Shown piece by piece: positions 22,646 to 35,608 of a stretch of 64,000 nucleotides of DNA. The notes under the pieces are model-generated. The model was not told the DNA's origin. It searched no databases and saw nothing but the letters and a program-made list of their open reading frames with translations. Where the stretch lies: the NCBI GenBank assembly GCA_001724265.1, contig MEDY01000124.1, positions 1 to 64,000 of the forward strand, written 5' to 3'. The DNA is from Rhizaria sp. SCN 62-66 (lineage: Eukaryota > Rhizaria, unplaced). The translations under genes and the position numbers were made by a program. Positions within the stretch are counted from its first letter, which is position 1. Every line of letters starts with the position of its first letter.

Positions 22646-25600
22646 TCACCGGCGCTGCTGCTTCATCTTGGCAATCTTCTTGGTCGACACGCGCGTGCCG
22701 AGGTTTGTGTCGTTCTTCTCGCGCTCGAGAATGCTCCACACACGCGACTTCTCGGCCTCGATGGCGCGCGTCATCTTGGTCGTCTCGCGCAACCGCTCGG
22801 CCGCGACCAGCTCCGTCGCACGGCGCACCTCGCGCAGCGTCGTCTTGCGCTCGCGCTTGAGCTTCTTGACAAGCTTCTTGGTCTCGACCACCTCGCGGCT
22901 CGAGTCGTAGGTGCGTCCGGGCACGAAGTTCTCGTGCACGCTCGGCGTGAACTCGCGCACGGCCACGGGCTTGGCAAACTTCTGCAGCGGGCGCCGCTTG
23001 AGCGCGACGCGCGCGGCCGCCGTTGCGAGCGACACGCGCAGCGACGCGACGCGGGCCGCCAGCGGGGCGTCGCCCGGCAGCCGCGCGTAGTCAGTCACCT
23101 CGTGCTGCGCCACGGCGTCGGCCGCGCGGCCCGCGGCGGAGCGCTGCTGCAGCGCCGTCAACGCCGTTTGCAGCGGCGCCAGCAGCTCGGGGAAGCACAC
23201 CGACGCGCGCTGCGCCAGCGCGGCGCGGAAGGCAAGCGAGAAGATGGTCGCCAACGCGGCCGCGAGGAAGGTCCTGGAGGCGAAGACGTCGAAGCCGTTG
23301 TGCGGGAGGAACGCGAGAGACAGAGGGATGCGCGACCCGGGGGCCGCGGTACTCGCGGGGGTCGCGTACGCGGCGGCGCCCAGCGCGGCGATCGCGTCCG
23401 CGGTCTCGTCGGCGGCCGCGCGCTCGCGGGCCGTCATCTTAACCGGCTCGGGCGCCTTGGTGACGGCCGCGTCGTACGACTGCGGCGGCTGCACCGAGCG
23501 CACGGCGGCAAGCGGCGCGGCCATGAAGGCGTCGTCGGCGACCGCGTCCGCGAAGGACCGCGCGCACGCCAGCGGGTGCACCGTGCGCAGACGGGGCTCA
23601 AGCAGCGCCGCGCGGTGCGCCGCGTCGCGCGGCTGCATCTGCGACTGTGCGAAGGCGGCCACGCGGCTAGACAGACCGGTGTCGGCGCTCGCACTAGCAG
23701 CAGCAGCCTTGACCGCAGCCTTCTTGCCCTTCTTAGCAGGAGCAGCAGCAGCGGCGGCGCTCGCGTTGCTGTCGGTGGCCGTGGCGTCGGCGGCGGCGAG
23801 GTTGCAGAGCGTGACGAGCGCGGACTGGAGGAAGGAGAAGATCTCTGGCACGAGGCGCTTCGAGTCCTGCGTGTACTCAAGCAGCGTGCCTGCAATGAAG
23901 AGCCCGGCGGCGAGGTCGCGGCCGCCGCGCAGGGGCAGCGTGGCGAGGCACTCGGCCAGCAGCAGCGTCAGCGGCGTCGTGATGTTGTGGCGGAAGTCTG
24001 ACACAGGGTAGAGCTTGCCGACGAGGCGCAGCCCCATGAGCTCGTGCGCGACAGGGAAGTCGCTGCGCAGCGCCTGCGACGGCGCGCGCGGGTCCGGCGA
24101 GGCCAGGCGCTCCTGGATGCTAGTGCGGATCGCGGCCACGAAGTCGCGCGAGGCAGTGGCGGAGAACTTCTTGACGTTGTCCGAGATCTCGAACGCCTCG
24201 CGCGCAACCCAGTCCGCGGCCGCAAGCGTGGGCGCGACCGAGACGAAGGCGGCCGCGGATTGCTGCGAGGAGCCCGCGGGCACGGAGGCCGCGAGCGGGA
24301 GCGCGCCGGCCACGGGCACCACGCTGCTCACAGAGCTGGCGGCGTCGTCAGAGTCGGCGCGAGAGCCCGCGGCGCTGACGAGCTTGCAGGGCTTGCGCGC
24401 GGTCTCGGCGGCGGTCACGCGGCGCACGGCGCGCTCGGTGACGACGCGGAGGTGGCGGAAGAGCGCGCGGAACAGCGTCTCGGAGCGCGACTGGTTGAGC
24501 GAGTCCTCGAGCTTGGGGTTGAAGAGCGTGCGCATGCGCGACACAATGAGCTCGTGGTCCGCAAGCGCCTTGCGCGAGTCGACTCCGCGCGTGGCCAGAG
24601 TGGCCGCGAGGTCGCGATACATCTTGGGCGGGTTGAACGTGAACGGCACTGGGTTCGCCTCGGCCGTGTTGTCCGCGAAGGTGGGCTCGGTGAACTTCAT
24701 CTTGCGCGCGATGCGGCGGCGGCGCTTGCGCTCCTCGGCGTCGCTGTCGTCCGAGCCCAGGTCATCGTCGGAACCGGTGGTCCCCGAGTCGTCGCCGCTG
24801 CTCTTGAGGTCGCTGTCATCGCCGTCGTCGCCGCTGCCGACGGAGCCGGCGGCCTTGCGCGCGGCCTTCTTGGCCTTCTTGGCGTCGCGCTCGCGCACGG
24901 CGTCGTCGAGCATCGCGTTCTCGTCCTCCGAGTCCAGGTCAGAGGCCTCGAACGAGTCGTCGCCGCCGCCGAAGTGGCTGTCGAGCTGCAGGTTGCCGCC
25001 CAGGTCCTCGACGGCCAGGCGCGCCGCCGCGGCGGCCGTGTGGGCAGAAACGGACACAGCGGGGCGCGGGCGCTTCGACTGCGGACCAGTGATCTCGCTC
25101 TCGCTGCCGTCATCGTCCTCATCATCCTCATCGTCGCCGTCCTCGTCATCAGCGTCGGAGTCAGCCTCAGCATCGGCGTCCTCACCATCCTCGTCCTCGT
25201 CCTCGTCCTCGTCTTCGTCGTCTTCGTCGTCGTCAGAGTCGGAGTCAGAGGGCTTGGACGAAGGCTTGCCAGACTTAGCGGCACCCTTAGCGGCGTCGCG
25301 CGCGATGGCGGCCTGCTTGCGCTGCTCCTTGGTGGCGGCGTTGAGCTCCGCCTGCTGCGCGCGCAACTCGCGGGCCGCGTCATAGGCGCCGCGGTGCTCA
25401 GCCTTGCGTAGCAGCTTGAGCTGGTGCTTGCGGTCACGGGACGACATGCCCTCCATCTCATCGTCGCGCTCCTCGCCACTCTCGGCGTTGTCCTCGCCAC
25501 TCGCGGTGTCGGAGCCGGAGCTGGAGAGCTCGCCGTCGCTGTTCATCAGCGTCTCGCCGCCGATCTCGCCCTTGTCGTCCTCCTCCTCGTCATCATCTGA

Positions 25601-26956
25601 GTCACCAGCCGAGCCGCTGGCGTCGTCGTCGGAGCCCTCGTCGATGCGGACGCGCTTCTTGGCCTTTTGCGGCAGGGCGGCTGACCCGAAGGCCCCGAAC
25701 CCGGCGCCGGTGCCGAAGCCCAGTCCGAAGGTGTTGCCGCCCGCGGCGGCGCCGGCGTCGCCGGTATTAAAGCGGGCGCCGACGGTGAGCGCGCCGACGC
25801 TCTTGCCGCCCGCGACGGCCGCGGACGCGATGTCGTCATCAGCGTCGTCGGCGTCGGAGCCCGACCCCGCGCCGCCCGCGGTCATGCGCCGCATGCGCGC
25901 GCGCTCGAGCGCCAGCAGCCGGTCGCGGTGCACGGCGGCGACGTCCTCGGCGTTCTCGAGCTTGCTGCCCGCCACGGCGCGCTGGGAGAACTTGAGCTTG
26001 CGCGCCGCAGCGACGAAGTCGTCGTCCGAGTCGTCGCTGTAGCCGCCGGCAGCCTTGGCCGTGTCGGCGTCGCCCGCCTCGTCGCCGTCGTCGTCCGAGG
26101 CGTCCATGAGCTGCTGCTGGCGGCGCGTGAGGATGGGCTTGCCGTCCATGCCGATGCGCGCGACGCGGATGTCGTCGTCCTCGGCGCCGTCGGCGGAGGC
26201 GCGCGCAGACAGCGAGCCCGTGAGACGCTCACGGAGACGTTCCTCCTTCGACTTGAACTCGAGGAACGGGTGCAGCGCGGTGAGCGAGGCGTCCATCTCG
26301 GCCACCGAGGCCTGCAGGTCGAGCCCCTCCTGGTGGCGCTGCGCGCGGTAGAACTTGGACTTGGCCATGATCTCCTTCATGATATCATCCTTGGACATCT
26401 TGGCGCGCTCGGCGGCCGTCTTCTCGGGGAAGAGGTGGCGGCGCTGCGCCTCCAGGTCACCGCCACCGAAGTGCTCGAATTTGACCAGGTTCGACGGCAG
26501 CTCGCCCTTGTCTCCCGCGCCTTCGGCGTCCGAGTTGTCCGAATCAGAACCCAGCTTGGCGGCGTTGATCTGCTCGGCCGACATCGTCGAAAGCGACTGG
26601 CCCATGTGCGTCAGCTCGTCCTCGTCCTGCAGCGCGTACTTGCCGTTGCCCGACGTAAGCTTCCGCGTCAGCGCGGCCTGGCGTGCGCGCTCGGCCTGGA
26701 AGCGCGCAAGGTACTTGTCCTCTTCGGACATGCCCGCCTTGTTCTCGCCGAGGCGCGCGTCGTCGAACTTGTTCCGCTTCGACGCCGTCGAGAGCTCCGT
26801 CTGCAGCGCCTCCTTGCGCGCAGAGATGGCCTTGGCGCGCGACTTGGAGGCCGTGTTGATGGTCGTGCCGTGCGTCTGGCGGTTGAGCACATTGAACTTT
26901 TGCTTCGTGTCGCGCGTGTCGAACACGTCGCCGACAGTGAAGATGCGCTTGCTCAT
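22646..26956 (-). CDS. NOP14: Nucleolar protein NOP14, SSU processome
   Basis: Single exon, 1436 residues, ATG at 26956, stop TGA. NOP14 is a component of the small-subunit processome needed for 18S rRNA maturation in the nucleolus. The N-terminus carries the family signature in order: KQKFNVLNRQT, SRAKAISARKEAL, NKFDDARLGENKAGMSEEDK, then YALQDEDELTHMGQSLS. A Met-Asp-Gly-Lys segment with ILTRRQQQLMDASDD is followed by long Asp/Glu/Ser-rich acidic blocks between about residues 265 and 740, an expanded version of the acidic centre of the family. The conserved core resumes at VPFTFNPPKMYRDLAATLA and contains the helical NOP14 domain. The end (RPLQKFAKPVAVREFTPSVHEN... SREVVETKKLVKKLKRERK... KKIAKMKQQRR) matches the basic C-terminal tail. 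It is longer than yeast NOP14 (about 810 residues) because of Ala-rich and acidic inserts. Confidence 0.92.
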   Translation of the reverse strand: MSKRIFTVGDVFDTRDTKQKFNVLNRQTHGTTINTASKSRAKAISARKEALQTELSTASKRNKFDDARLGENKAGMSEEDKYLARFQAERARQAALTRKLTSGNGKYALQDEDELTHMGQSLSTMSAEQINAAKLGSDSDNSDAEGAGDKGELPSNLVKFEHFGGGDLEAQRRHLFPEKTAAERAKMSKDDIMKEIMAKSKFYRAQRHQEGLDLQASVAEMDASLTALHPFLEFKSKEERLRERLTGSLSARASADGAEDDDIRVARIGMDGKPILTRRQQQLMDASDDDGDEAGDADTAKAAGGYSDDSDDDFVAAARKLKFSQRAVAGSKLENAEDVAAVHRDRLLALERARMRRMTAGGAGSGSDADDADDDIASAAVAGGKSVGALTVGARFNTGDAGAAAGGNTFGLGFGTGAGFGAFGSAALPQKAKKRVRIDEGSDDDASGSAGDSDDDEEEDDKGEIGGETLMNSDGELSSSGSDTASGEDNAESGEERDDEMEGMSSRDRKHQLKLLRKAEHRGAYDAARELRAQQAELNAATKEQRKQAAIARDAAKGAAKSGKPSSKPSDSDSDDDEDDEDEDEDEDEDGEDADAEADSDADDEDGDDEDDEDDDGSESEITGPQSKRPRPAVSVSAHTAAAAARLAVEDLGGNLQLDSHFGGGDDSFEASDLDSEDENAMLDDAVRERDAKKAKKAARKAAGSVGSGDDGDDSDLKSSGDDSGTTGSDDDLGSDDSDAEERKRRRRIARKMKFTEPTFADNTAEANPVPFTFNPPKMYRDLAATLATRGVDSRKALADHELIVSRMRTLFNPKLEDSLNQSRSETLFRALFRHLRVVTERAVRRVTAAETARKPCKLVSAAGSRADSDDAASSVSSVVPVAGALPLAASVPAGSSQQSAAAFVSVAPTLAAADWVAREAFEISDNVKKFSATASRDFVAAIRTSIQERLASPDPRAPSQALRSDFPVAHELMGLRLVGKLYPVSDFRHNITTPLTLLLAECLATLPLRGGRDLAAGLFIAGTLLEYTQDSKRLVPEIFSFLQSALVTLCNLAAADATATDSNASAAAAAAPAKKGKKAAVKAAAASASADTGLSSRVAAFAQSQMQPRDAAHRAALLEPRLRTVHPLACARSFADAVADDAFMAAPLAAVRSVQPPQSYDAAVTKAPEPVKMTARERAAADETADAIAALGAAAYATPASTAAPGSRIPLSLAFLPHNGFDVFASRTFLAAALATIFSLAFRAALAQRASVCFPELLAPLQTALTALQQRSAAGRAADAVAQHEVTDYARLPGDAPLAARVASLRVSLATAAARVALKRRPLQKFAKPVAVREFTPSVHENFVPGRTYDSSREVVETKKLVKKLKRERKTTLREVRRATELVAAERLRETTKMTRAIEAEKSRVWSILEREKNDTNLGTRVSTKKIAKMKQQRR

Positions 26957-27402
26957 CGCTGGACAGGCGCGTCGCGGCCGCGGGGGGTCAGCGGCGAAGA
27001 GGTGCTGGGGGGAAAAAAGGGTGGGAGAGAGGGAAGCGGGCCGGGACCACGAAAATGGGTGCGGGCTAGAGGTCGGGCGGCGAAGGGCAAAGACAGAGCG
27101 AAAAGGGGCGACAAAAGGAACAGCGCAGCGGTGAGTATAGAGCTTTTCGTAAGATTTCTATAGATTTAATAAAACAATTGCTCTTCTTATTTTCTTTAAA
27201 TCGCAGTTAAATCCCGTCGTGACGGTGTTTAGGGCCTGGCAGATATGTTTTGCGTGCAGCCCTCGCACCAACCAATAGCCGACCCGCCCGCCGCAGCGCG
27301 GCTGCAAGCGAGGGTTCTCAAAAATCTGGCGGCAGCAGCGAGACGAGATGAGGCGATGAGGAGGACTGGGTTGTGAGTCAAAAGTGATTACGTTCTGTTG
27401 AA
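26957..27402. promoter_or_regulatory. Divergent promoter, NOP14 / REI1-like gene, with GATGAG elements
   Basis: About 445 bp between two ribosome-biogenesis genes. The NOP14 side is CT-rich on its own strand (about 26995-27075). Two GATGAG cores lie at 27347-27352 and 27355-27360, the second inside GCGATGAG, identical to the core of the fungal PAC element that drives ribosome-biogenesis genes. They are about 45 bp before the REI1-like ATG. The match is seen directly; its function here is inferred. Confidence 0.5.
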
Positions 27403-29446
27403 ATGGACCATAATTACGACAACGATTTCATCTGCAATGCGTGCCAGTGCCCGTTGCCCACGCCCGAGTCTCGGTACGTTCTTCAGCTCCCCAGCAAAGC
27501 GTATATACGCACTATTCTGCACCCTTCGCCCTTCACACCATCTCGCCCTTCAGCCTCACCGCACTTGTTGTAATAGACCTGGTATATCGATGCTCGTGAG
27601 TACAACATGAATATTTTGTGCAAGAAGGAACTTGTAAATACTTATAACCACTCGTACATTTACCACCGGCTTACATTTTTCCCGCCATTTCCATGCTTCT
27701 CGCATCTCCACCACGAATGCATTGCCCGCATACCCTCCTTGCTCCCCTGCCCCGTATCACCCCAACGCCCCGCACAGTCTCCAGCACTACCGCACGACGT
27801 GGCACCGGTACAACGTGCGCCGCCGCTGCGTGGACCTGCCGCCGATCCCGCAGGAACTGTTCCTGAGCAAGTACGACAAGGTCCGCGAGGAGCTGGCCGC
27901 GCCGACCGTGCAGGAGCTCACCTGCCCCGTCACCAAGCGCACCTTCAAGACGGCCGCTGCGCTCGAGCACTTCCACAGCTCCAAGGCGTACCAGAAGGCG
28001 CTGGAGAAGGCCAACTCGCGCACTTCGCGCGCCGAGGACCTCGAAGCGCGCGTCGCCCGCGGCGAGGCCGTGCCGACCGAAGTGCGCAACAGCGACGGCG
28101 TCGTCGTCGACAAGGTGCTGTACCGCGTTCCCACGGCCGAGGAGGACCCCGTGAACCCCGAGGAGGAGGCGCTGCTGCGCCGCGACACTGCGCGCGCCGA
28201 GGCCGCCGCCGCGACGGGCGGTGTGCTTGCGCCCAGCGTGGCGACGGCGGCCGAGTCGTCCGCGGCCGCGCTGGCGGGCGAGGAGGCGCGCCGCACGGGC
28301 CAGCTCCCCGTGCCGACTTCGGCAGCGATGCTGGAGATCATGGCCGAGGCCGGGTACGCGCCCGACAACCTGCTGCACCGCCCGATCCCGCTGCGCTACT
28401 CGCTGTTCGACCGCGTGGGTCCGTTCCGCTCCGTCAAGGGCTGTCTCGACTACATGCTGCGCGAATACGGCTTCCACATCCCGTTCGTGGCGTACTTGAC
28501 CAACCTCGAGGGGCTGATGGAGTATCTGGGCACCAAGGTTGGCGTGGGCCACACGTGCGTGTGGTGCCACAAGGGCTTCGCGTCGCTCAAGGACGTGCAG
28601 CAGCACATGCGCGACATGGGCCACTGCATGATCTCGCTCGACGACGAGGAGGGGCAGGAGGACGAGGACTTGCACGAGTACTTCGAGTTCACGCACACGC
28701 TCGACCGCGAGGCCAACAACGGCGAGGACGACAACGACGAGTGGCTCGGCGACGCCGACGCCGCCGCCACTGTCGCCAACGACGGCGACAACGAGGAAGA
28801 GGAGGAGACGGGCGCGAGCAAGCCCAAGGTGATGACCGACAACGCCGACGCCGACGACGAGGACGCTAAGGCCGCCGCGCTGCCCAAGCTCACCAAAGAG
28901 GAACGTCTGCAGCTGCGTGCGACGCAGCGCCTGCGCACGCTGCAGCTGCTGCGGCTCAAGACGGCCGCCGAGGCCGCCGAGGCCGAGGAGCACCTCAACG
29001 CCGTGGCCGCGATCCCGTCCGCGGAGCGCGCGCTGGTGGAGCGCCCCGAGCAGACGTACAAGGGCATTCTGACCTTCGCAGCGCCGCGCAAGCGCGAGCT
29101 GGTGGAGAAGAACGAGCTGGGCGAGCTTGTGTTCGCCGACGGCAGTGTTATCGGCCACCGCCAGTACAGGCACATGTACCGCCAGCGGCAGGCGACGACC
29201 GAAGAGCGCGACCCCGAGGAGGAGCTCGAGGCGCGCCAGATGCGCGCCGCGCTGACGAACCAGTACGCGTCGCTCCAGATGCCCGGGTACGCCTACACGG
29301 TGACCGAGACGCCCAAGGAGTACTCGGTGGCGATGGAGAAGCAGCACCGCGAGGTGCGCCAGCGCAAGCTGCGCGAGGAGAACAAGCAGGGTATCAACTA
29401 CAACATGATCCTGCGTCGCTGGTTCCGCCACCAGGTCCCCAAGTAA
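27403..29446 (+). CDS. REI1: REI1/ZNF622-type cytosolic pre-60S maturation factor
   Basis: Two exons, 27403-27473 and 27778-29446, joined in phase 2 (CG|T gives Arg24), 579 residues, stop TAA. REI1/ZNF622 proteins act on cytosolic pre-60S particles in the release and recycling of export factors. The first C2H2 finger is split by the intron: C11-x2-C14, then after the join H27-x5-H33 within LQHYRTTWHRYNVRRR, the family hallmark. A second, weaker finger is LTCPVTKRTFKTAAALEHFH; a later finger is HTCVWCHKGFASLKDVQQHM, followed by GHCMI. FDRVGPFRSVKGCLDYMLRE and the C-terminal NYNMILRRWFRHQVPK also fit. An acidic insert is present near residues 300-380. Without the small first exon the first finger would be incomplete, which supports the splice model. 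The divergent partner is NOP14, so both subunits' biogenesis may be co-regulated. Confidence 0.88.
27474..27777 (+). other. Intron of the REI1-like gene
   Basis: Donor GTACGTTC, acceptor CCGCACAG, 304 nt, phase 2, the longest intron found here. It interrupts the first zinc finger between its Cys and His pairs. Confidence 0.8.
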
Positions 29447-29840
29447 GCGCCGAGAAGGGCGCGCCAGTGCTGCAAGGCAAGGGCAAAGGTTAGCAACACT
29501 GTCAATCGAAGAAGAAGGCTTTTATCAGCGTTGCCTTGCGTTCCTTGTGTGATCGATCTTGCTTGCTGCTGCTTTGAACACTTTTGTTTTCGTTCTTTTG
29601 TTTGTTTTTGTTTTGCTCGCGCATCTAGTTCGCGATTGTCTGCCACTGTTACGTGTGTCAGTTGGAGGACGTGCTTGTGCGCACGCTTTTCTTGCTGTTG
29701 GTTGTTGGTTGACGATGGTGGCAAGGACTCATTTCGTTTTAGACCTCAAAATATACACATTTTAATTTTCACAGTTCGCTTGACGCAATGTATGTTGCAT
29801 GTCAATTCTGCAATCGTTTATTCGTAGCTGTCTCACACAG
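29447..29840. other. Convergent spacer between REI1-like gene and gene 8
   Basis: T-rich on the + strand, no ORF of coding character. A minus-strand AATAAA (TTTATT at 29817-29822) lies only about 20 nt past the TGA assigned to gene 8. Confidence 0.5.
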
Positions 29841-32315
<2,475 letters not shown>

Positions 32316-32605
32316 GGCGAAAGTGCCGTGGCCACAATCGTTGCTCGCCTCAAGTAGGTAGTCGTTATTGTGGATGCCCTGAATATAACAGTGACTTCGA
32401 AGACTTGCTTTCGCTGAGGCGACAGGGTGAATCGAGAAGAGATTGATGATACGTTAATATAGATTCTCTGAATATATAATTAAGAAGTTCAATTTAAAAC
32501 ATAGATATAATAATTCTCTCAAAATGCCATGTCTATTGACGAACATCTAAATGATATCAAACTATTTTTTTGTTGCTTCATTCTATCTCCCAACAAGGAT
32601 CAAGC
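32316..32605. promoter_or_regulatory. Divergent promoter region, gene 8 / AspRS
   Basis: The shortest divergent spacer (290 bp). The part next to gene 8 has intermediate composition and its frame is open to a TAA at 32456-32454; the rest is strongly AT-rich. No clear motif. Confidence 0.45.
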
Positions 32606-35600
32606 ATGCTTCGCTCCGCACTTTCGTGCAGGCGCGGAGCTCTTGCTCTTTCACGTTTCACACTGCCCTTCGTTGTTACAACAACTTCAACACTGAGTGC
32701 ATCCATTTCTACCCGCGGCTTTGCTGTGCGCCTGCATCAATCTCTCCCGACGGTGAAGCCGAGTTTCTCCTGCCCCCTCGCCCCTCGTGCTTTGCCCGCT
32801 GCCACCACCGCTCTTCGCGCCTCGCTTCCCGCCTCAATTCGCGCTTTCTCCGCGGCCCATGCATCCCCTGTGACCGCGCGGCCGCACATGCTCGGCGAGG
32901 ACTCCGGTAACGAGCGCACGCACACCTGCGCGGCCGCCGCGGCCCTCGCGCCCGGCACACCAGTGTGCCTCACCGGTTGGGTGATGCGCTCGCGCGCGCT
33001 CGGCGGCGTCCTCTTCCTCGCGCTGCGCGACCATACGGGCTCGCTACAGTGCGTGTGGGAGCTCGCGCACGCCACCGCCGCCGCGGCGCCGCTGCTGGCC
33101 GCTTTTCCGGGGCTGGCGGACGCAGGCGCGCTCGGGCCCGCTGGCTTCGCAGCCGCGTCCGAGGCGCGCGTCGAGTCCGTCGTCTCGGTCCACGGCGTCA
33201 TCCGCACGCGCGAGACCGCTGCGCGCACGCGCGGCACCGCCGGCGGCAAGGGCGCTGTTGATGCGAGCACGGCGGATGAGAGTACCAAGAGCTTCACAGC
33301 TCTGGACTGGACGGCACAGTCGCTCGCCGCGGCCCAGAGCAACGGCTCTGCGGCCGGGCTGGCGTCCGCACAGACAAGCCCGGTCTCGGCGTCCCCGGTG
33401 TCCCTGGCGTGCGTGGGGCAGTCCCCGTTTGCGGGCGTGACTGCGGCGCCGCAGCCGAGCCTGGGCGCGCTGGCCGAGGCCTCCGCGCTGCCCGTCGAGC
33501 TAGCCATCACCTCGCTCAAGGTGCTCAACCCGGCCGCCACGCTGCCGGGCGTCTTCTTCCCGGGCGCCGGCGAGACGCTCTCGGACGAGGACACGCGGCT
33601 GAAGCACCGCTACATTGACCTGCGCCGCCCGCAGCTGCAGGCCGCCGTGCGCGCGCGCGCCCGCATCACCGCGGCGGCCCGCACAGCGCTCACCGCTGCC
33701 GGCTTCACAGAGGTCGAGACGCCCGCGCTGGTCAAGTCGACGCCCGAGGGCGCGCGCGAGTTTCTAGTGCCGTCGCGCGCGGCGGGGGCGTTCTACGCGC
33801 TGCCGCAGTCGCCGCAGCAGCACAAGCAGCTGCTCATGGCGGGCGGCGTGGACCGCTACTTCCAGGTCGCGCGCTGCTTCCGCGACGAACACGGCCGCCA
33901 GGACCGCCAGCCAGAGTTCACACAGATCGACCTGGAGATGGCGTTTGTTACGCAGCGCGAGGTCATGGCCGCCGCCGAGGCGCTCGTCGCGGCCGCGCAC
34001 GAGGCCCAGTTCGGCGTCGCGCCCGCGCTACCCCTGCCGCAAATGCCCTTCTTCGAGGCGCTCGACCGCTTCGGCTCCGACAAGCCCGACTTGCGCTACG
34101 CGCTGCCGCTACACGACATCACCGACGCCATGCTCAACGGCTATGAGGGCGGCGCGGACGCTGCTGTAGCCAGTGACGCACTGCTCGCGCGCTGCGAGAG
34201 CCTATACCCCGGCTTCGTGTCTGCACACGCTGAGCACAGCAACAACACCAGCAGCACCAGTGTCACTGTGAACGCAGATGGGACTGCCGCCACGCGCGTG
34301 CCCGCGCGGTCGGTGCTGCCGTGCGTCAAGGCGCTGGTGCTGCGCGGCCAGGCGCCCGCGCTGTCCAAGAGCAAGTCTAAGGACGCGGTCGCGGGTGTGC
34401 GCCGCGCGGGCGAGAGCGCCGCCACGCCCGACGGCGTCTTCGTTGTGCACGCGGGCAAATGGAAGCCGCCGCCGTCGCTGCCGGCGCTTGCGAGCCCCGC
34501 CGTGCGCGCGCGGCTCCAGCAGCAGCTCGCGCTGGGCGACGACGACCTGCTGCTCATCGCGGCGGGGCCCTGGGAGGGTGTGTGCAACGCGATGGGCCGC
34601 GTGCGCGCCGCGGCGGCGCGGCTACTGCCGGCCGACGCGCCTGATGCGACGCCCGTGCTGCTGCGCAACAGCGCCGGCACGGCGACCTACGCCGCCACCT
34701 GCGAGGCCCGCGAGCGCGCGCGCAGCGCCCGGGCGACCAAGACCGCGACCGCGACTGCGGACGCCGACTCGGCGGGTGCCGCGAGCGCTGCTGCGGGCGC
34801 GAGCGCTCTCACAGCGGGCGTGAACGAGGGCCCGCTGCCGATGCTGCACTGGGTGACGGACTTCCCTCTGCTGGACGTGACGGTGCCGCCCGCGGTGTGG
34901 CGCCAGCGCAGCACGGCGGGCGCGCGCCACGTCTCGCGCGCTGCCGGCGGCAGCAGCGACGACGCCGCAGCGGCTGCGGGCGAGGCGGGCGCTGCGGGCG
35001 GCAAGGACGTGTTCATCCAGGCCATGCACCACCCGTTTACCGCGCCGCACCCCGCGGACGCCACCGAGGCCGACGCGCTGCTTGCTAAATTCGTCAACAA
35101 CAGCAACGCGCCCGCGAGCGGCAGCAGTGATCCGCAGAGTGTGGCTGAGAATAGCAAGAGCGACCGTGCGTTCCCGCTGTCATTCGCGGAGCTCTCGGCG
35201 CTGCTGCAGGTGCGCGCGCAGCACTACGACCTGGTCGCCAACGGGCTCGAGGTCGGCGGCGGCTCCGTGCGCCTGCACGCGCCGCCGCGCCAGACAGCGG
35301 TGCTGCGGACGATGGGCGTGGACCCCGCGCAGTTCGAGCACCTGCTCGCCGCCCTGGGCTCGGGCTGCCCCCCGCACGGCGGCTTCGCGGCGGGGCTGGA
35401 CCGTCTCGTCGCGCTCCTCGCCACGGGCTCCGGCGCACCGCTGCCGCTGCGCGACGTCATCGCCTTCCCCAAGACGCTCACGGGCAAGGACGCGCTGCTG
35501 GGCGCGCCCGCGCCGGCGACCGCGGCGCAGCTCGCGGAGTACCACATCGCCACCGTTGCGCCGGCGCGTAGTAGCAACAGCGGCGACGGCAGTGGTGAGG

Positions 35601-35608
35601 CCAAGTGA
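32606..35608 (+). CDS. DARS2: Aspartyl-tRNA synthetase, bacterial/mitochondrial type
   Basis: Single exon, 1000 residues, stop TGA. Catalyses ATP-dependent charging of tRNA-Asp. The first 95 or so residues are rich in Arg, Ser and Ala and lack acidic residues, typical of a mitochondrial targeting leader, and the following core is of the bacterial type. The OB-fold anticodon domain begins near TGWVMRSRALGGVLFLALRD. The class II core shows LKHRYIDLRRP, ETPALVKSTPEGAREFLVPS, the motif 2 region YFQVARCFRDEHGRQDRQPE with FTQIDLEM, FFEALDRFGSDKPDLRYALP, and motif 3 GGFAAGLDRLVALL near the end. A GAD-like insertion domain is expected between motifs 2 and 3 and the region is present (EGVCNAMGRVRAAAARLL). 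It exceeds the usual 590-650 residues through Ala/Ser/Thr-rich inserts after the OB fold and before motif 3. An ATG 36 nt into the open frame was chosen because the upstream codons are AT-rich. Confidence 0.93.
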   Translation: MLRSALSCRRGALALSRFTLPFVVTTTSTLSASISTRGFAVRLHQSLPTVKPSFSCPLAPRALPAATTALRASLPASIRAFSAAHASPVTARPHMLGEDSGNERTHTCAAAAALAPGTPVCLTGWVMRSRALGGVLFLALRDHTGSLQCVWELAHATAAAAPLLAAFPGLADAGALGPAGFAAASEARVESVVSVHGVIRTRETAARTRGTAGGKGAVDASTADESTKSFTALDWTAQSLAAAQSNGSAAGLASAQTSPVSASPVSLACVGQSPFAGVTAAPQPSLGALAEASALPVELAITSLKVLNPAATLPGVFFPGAGETLSDEDTRLKHRYIDLRRPQLQAAVRARARITAAARTALTAAGFTEVETPALVKSTPEGAREFLVPSRAAGAFYALPQSPQQHKQLLMAGGVDRYFQVARCFRDEHGRQDRQPEFTQIDLEMAFVTQREVMAAAEALVAAAHEAQFGVAPALPLPQMPFFEALDRFGSDKPDLRYALPLHDITDAMLNGYEGGADAAVASDALLARCESLYPGFVSAHAEHSNNTSSTSVTVNADGTAATRVPARSVLPCVKALVLRGQAPALSKSKSKDAVAGVRRAGESAATPDGVFVVHAGKWKPPPSLPALASPAVRARLQQQLALGDDDLLLIAAGPWEGVCNAMGRVRAAAARLLPADAPDATPVLLRNSAGTATYAATCEARERARSARATKTATATADADSAGAASAAAGASALTAGVNEGPLPMLHWVTDFPLLDVTVPPAVWRQRSTAGARHVSRAAGGSSDDAAAAAGEAGAAGGKDVFIQAMHHPFTAPHPADATEADALLAKFVNNSNAPASGSSDPQSVAENSKSDRAFPLSFAELSALLQVRAQHYDLVANGLEVGGGSVRLHAPPRQTAVLRTMGVDPAQFEHLLAALGSGCPPHGGFAAGLDRLVALLATGSGAPLPLRDVIAFPKTLTGKDALLGAPAPATAAQLAEYHIATVAPARSSNSGDGSGEAK

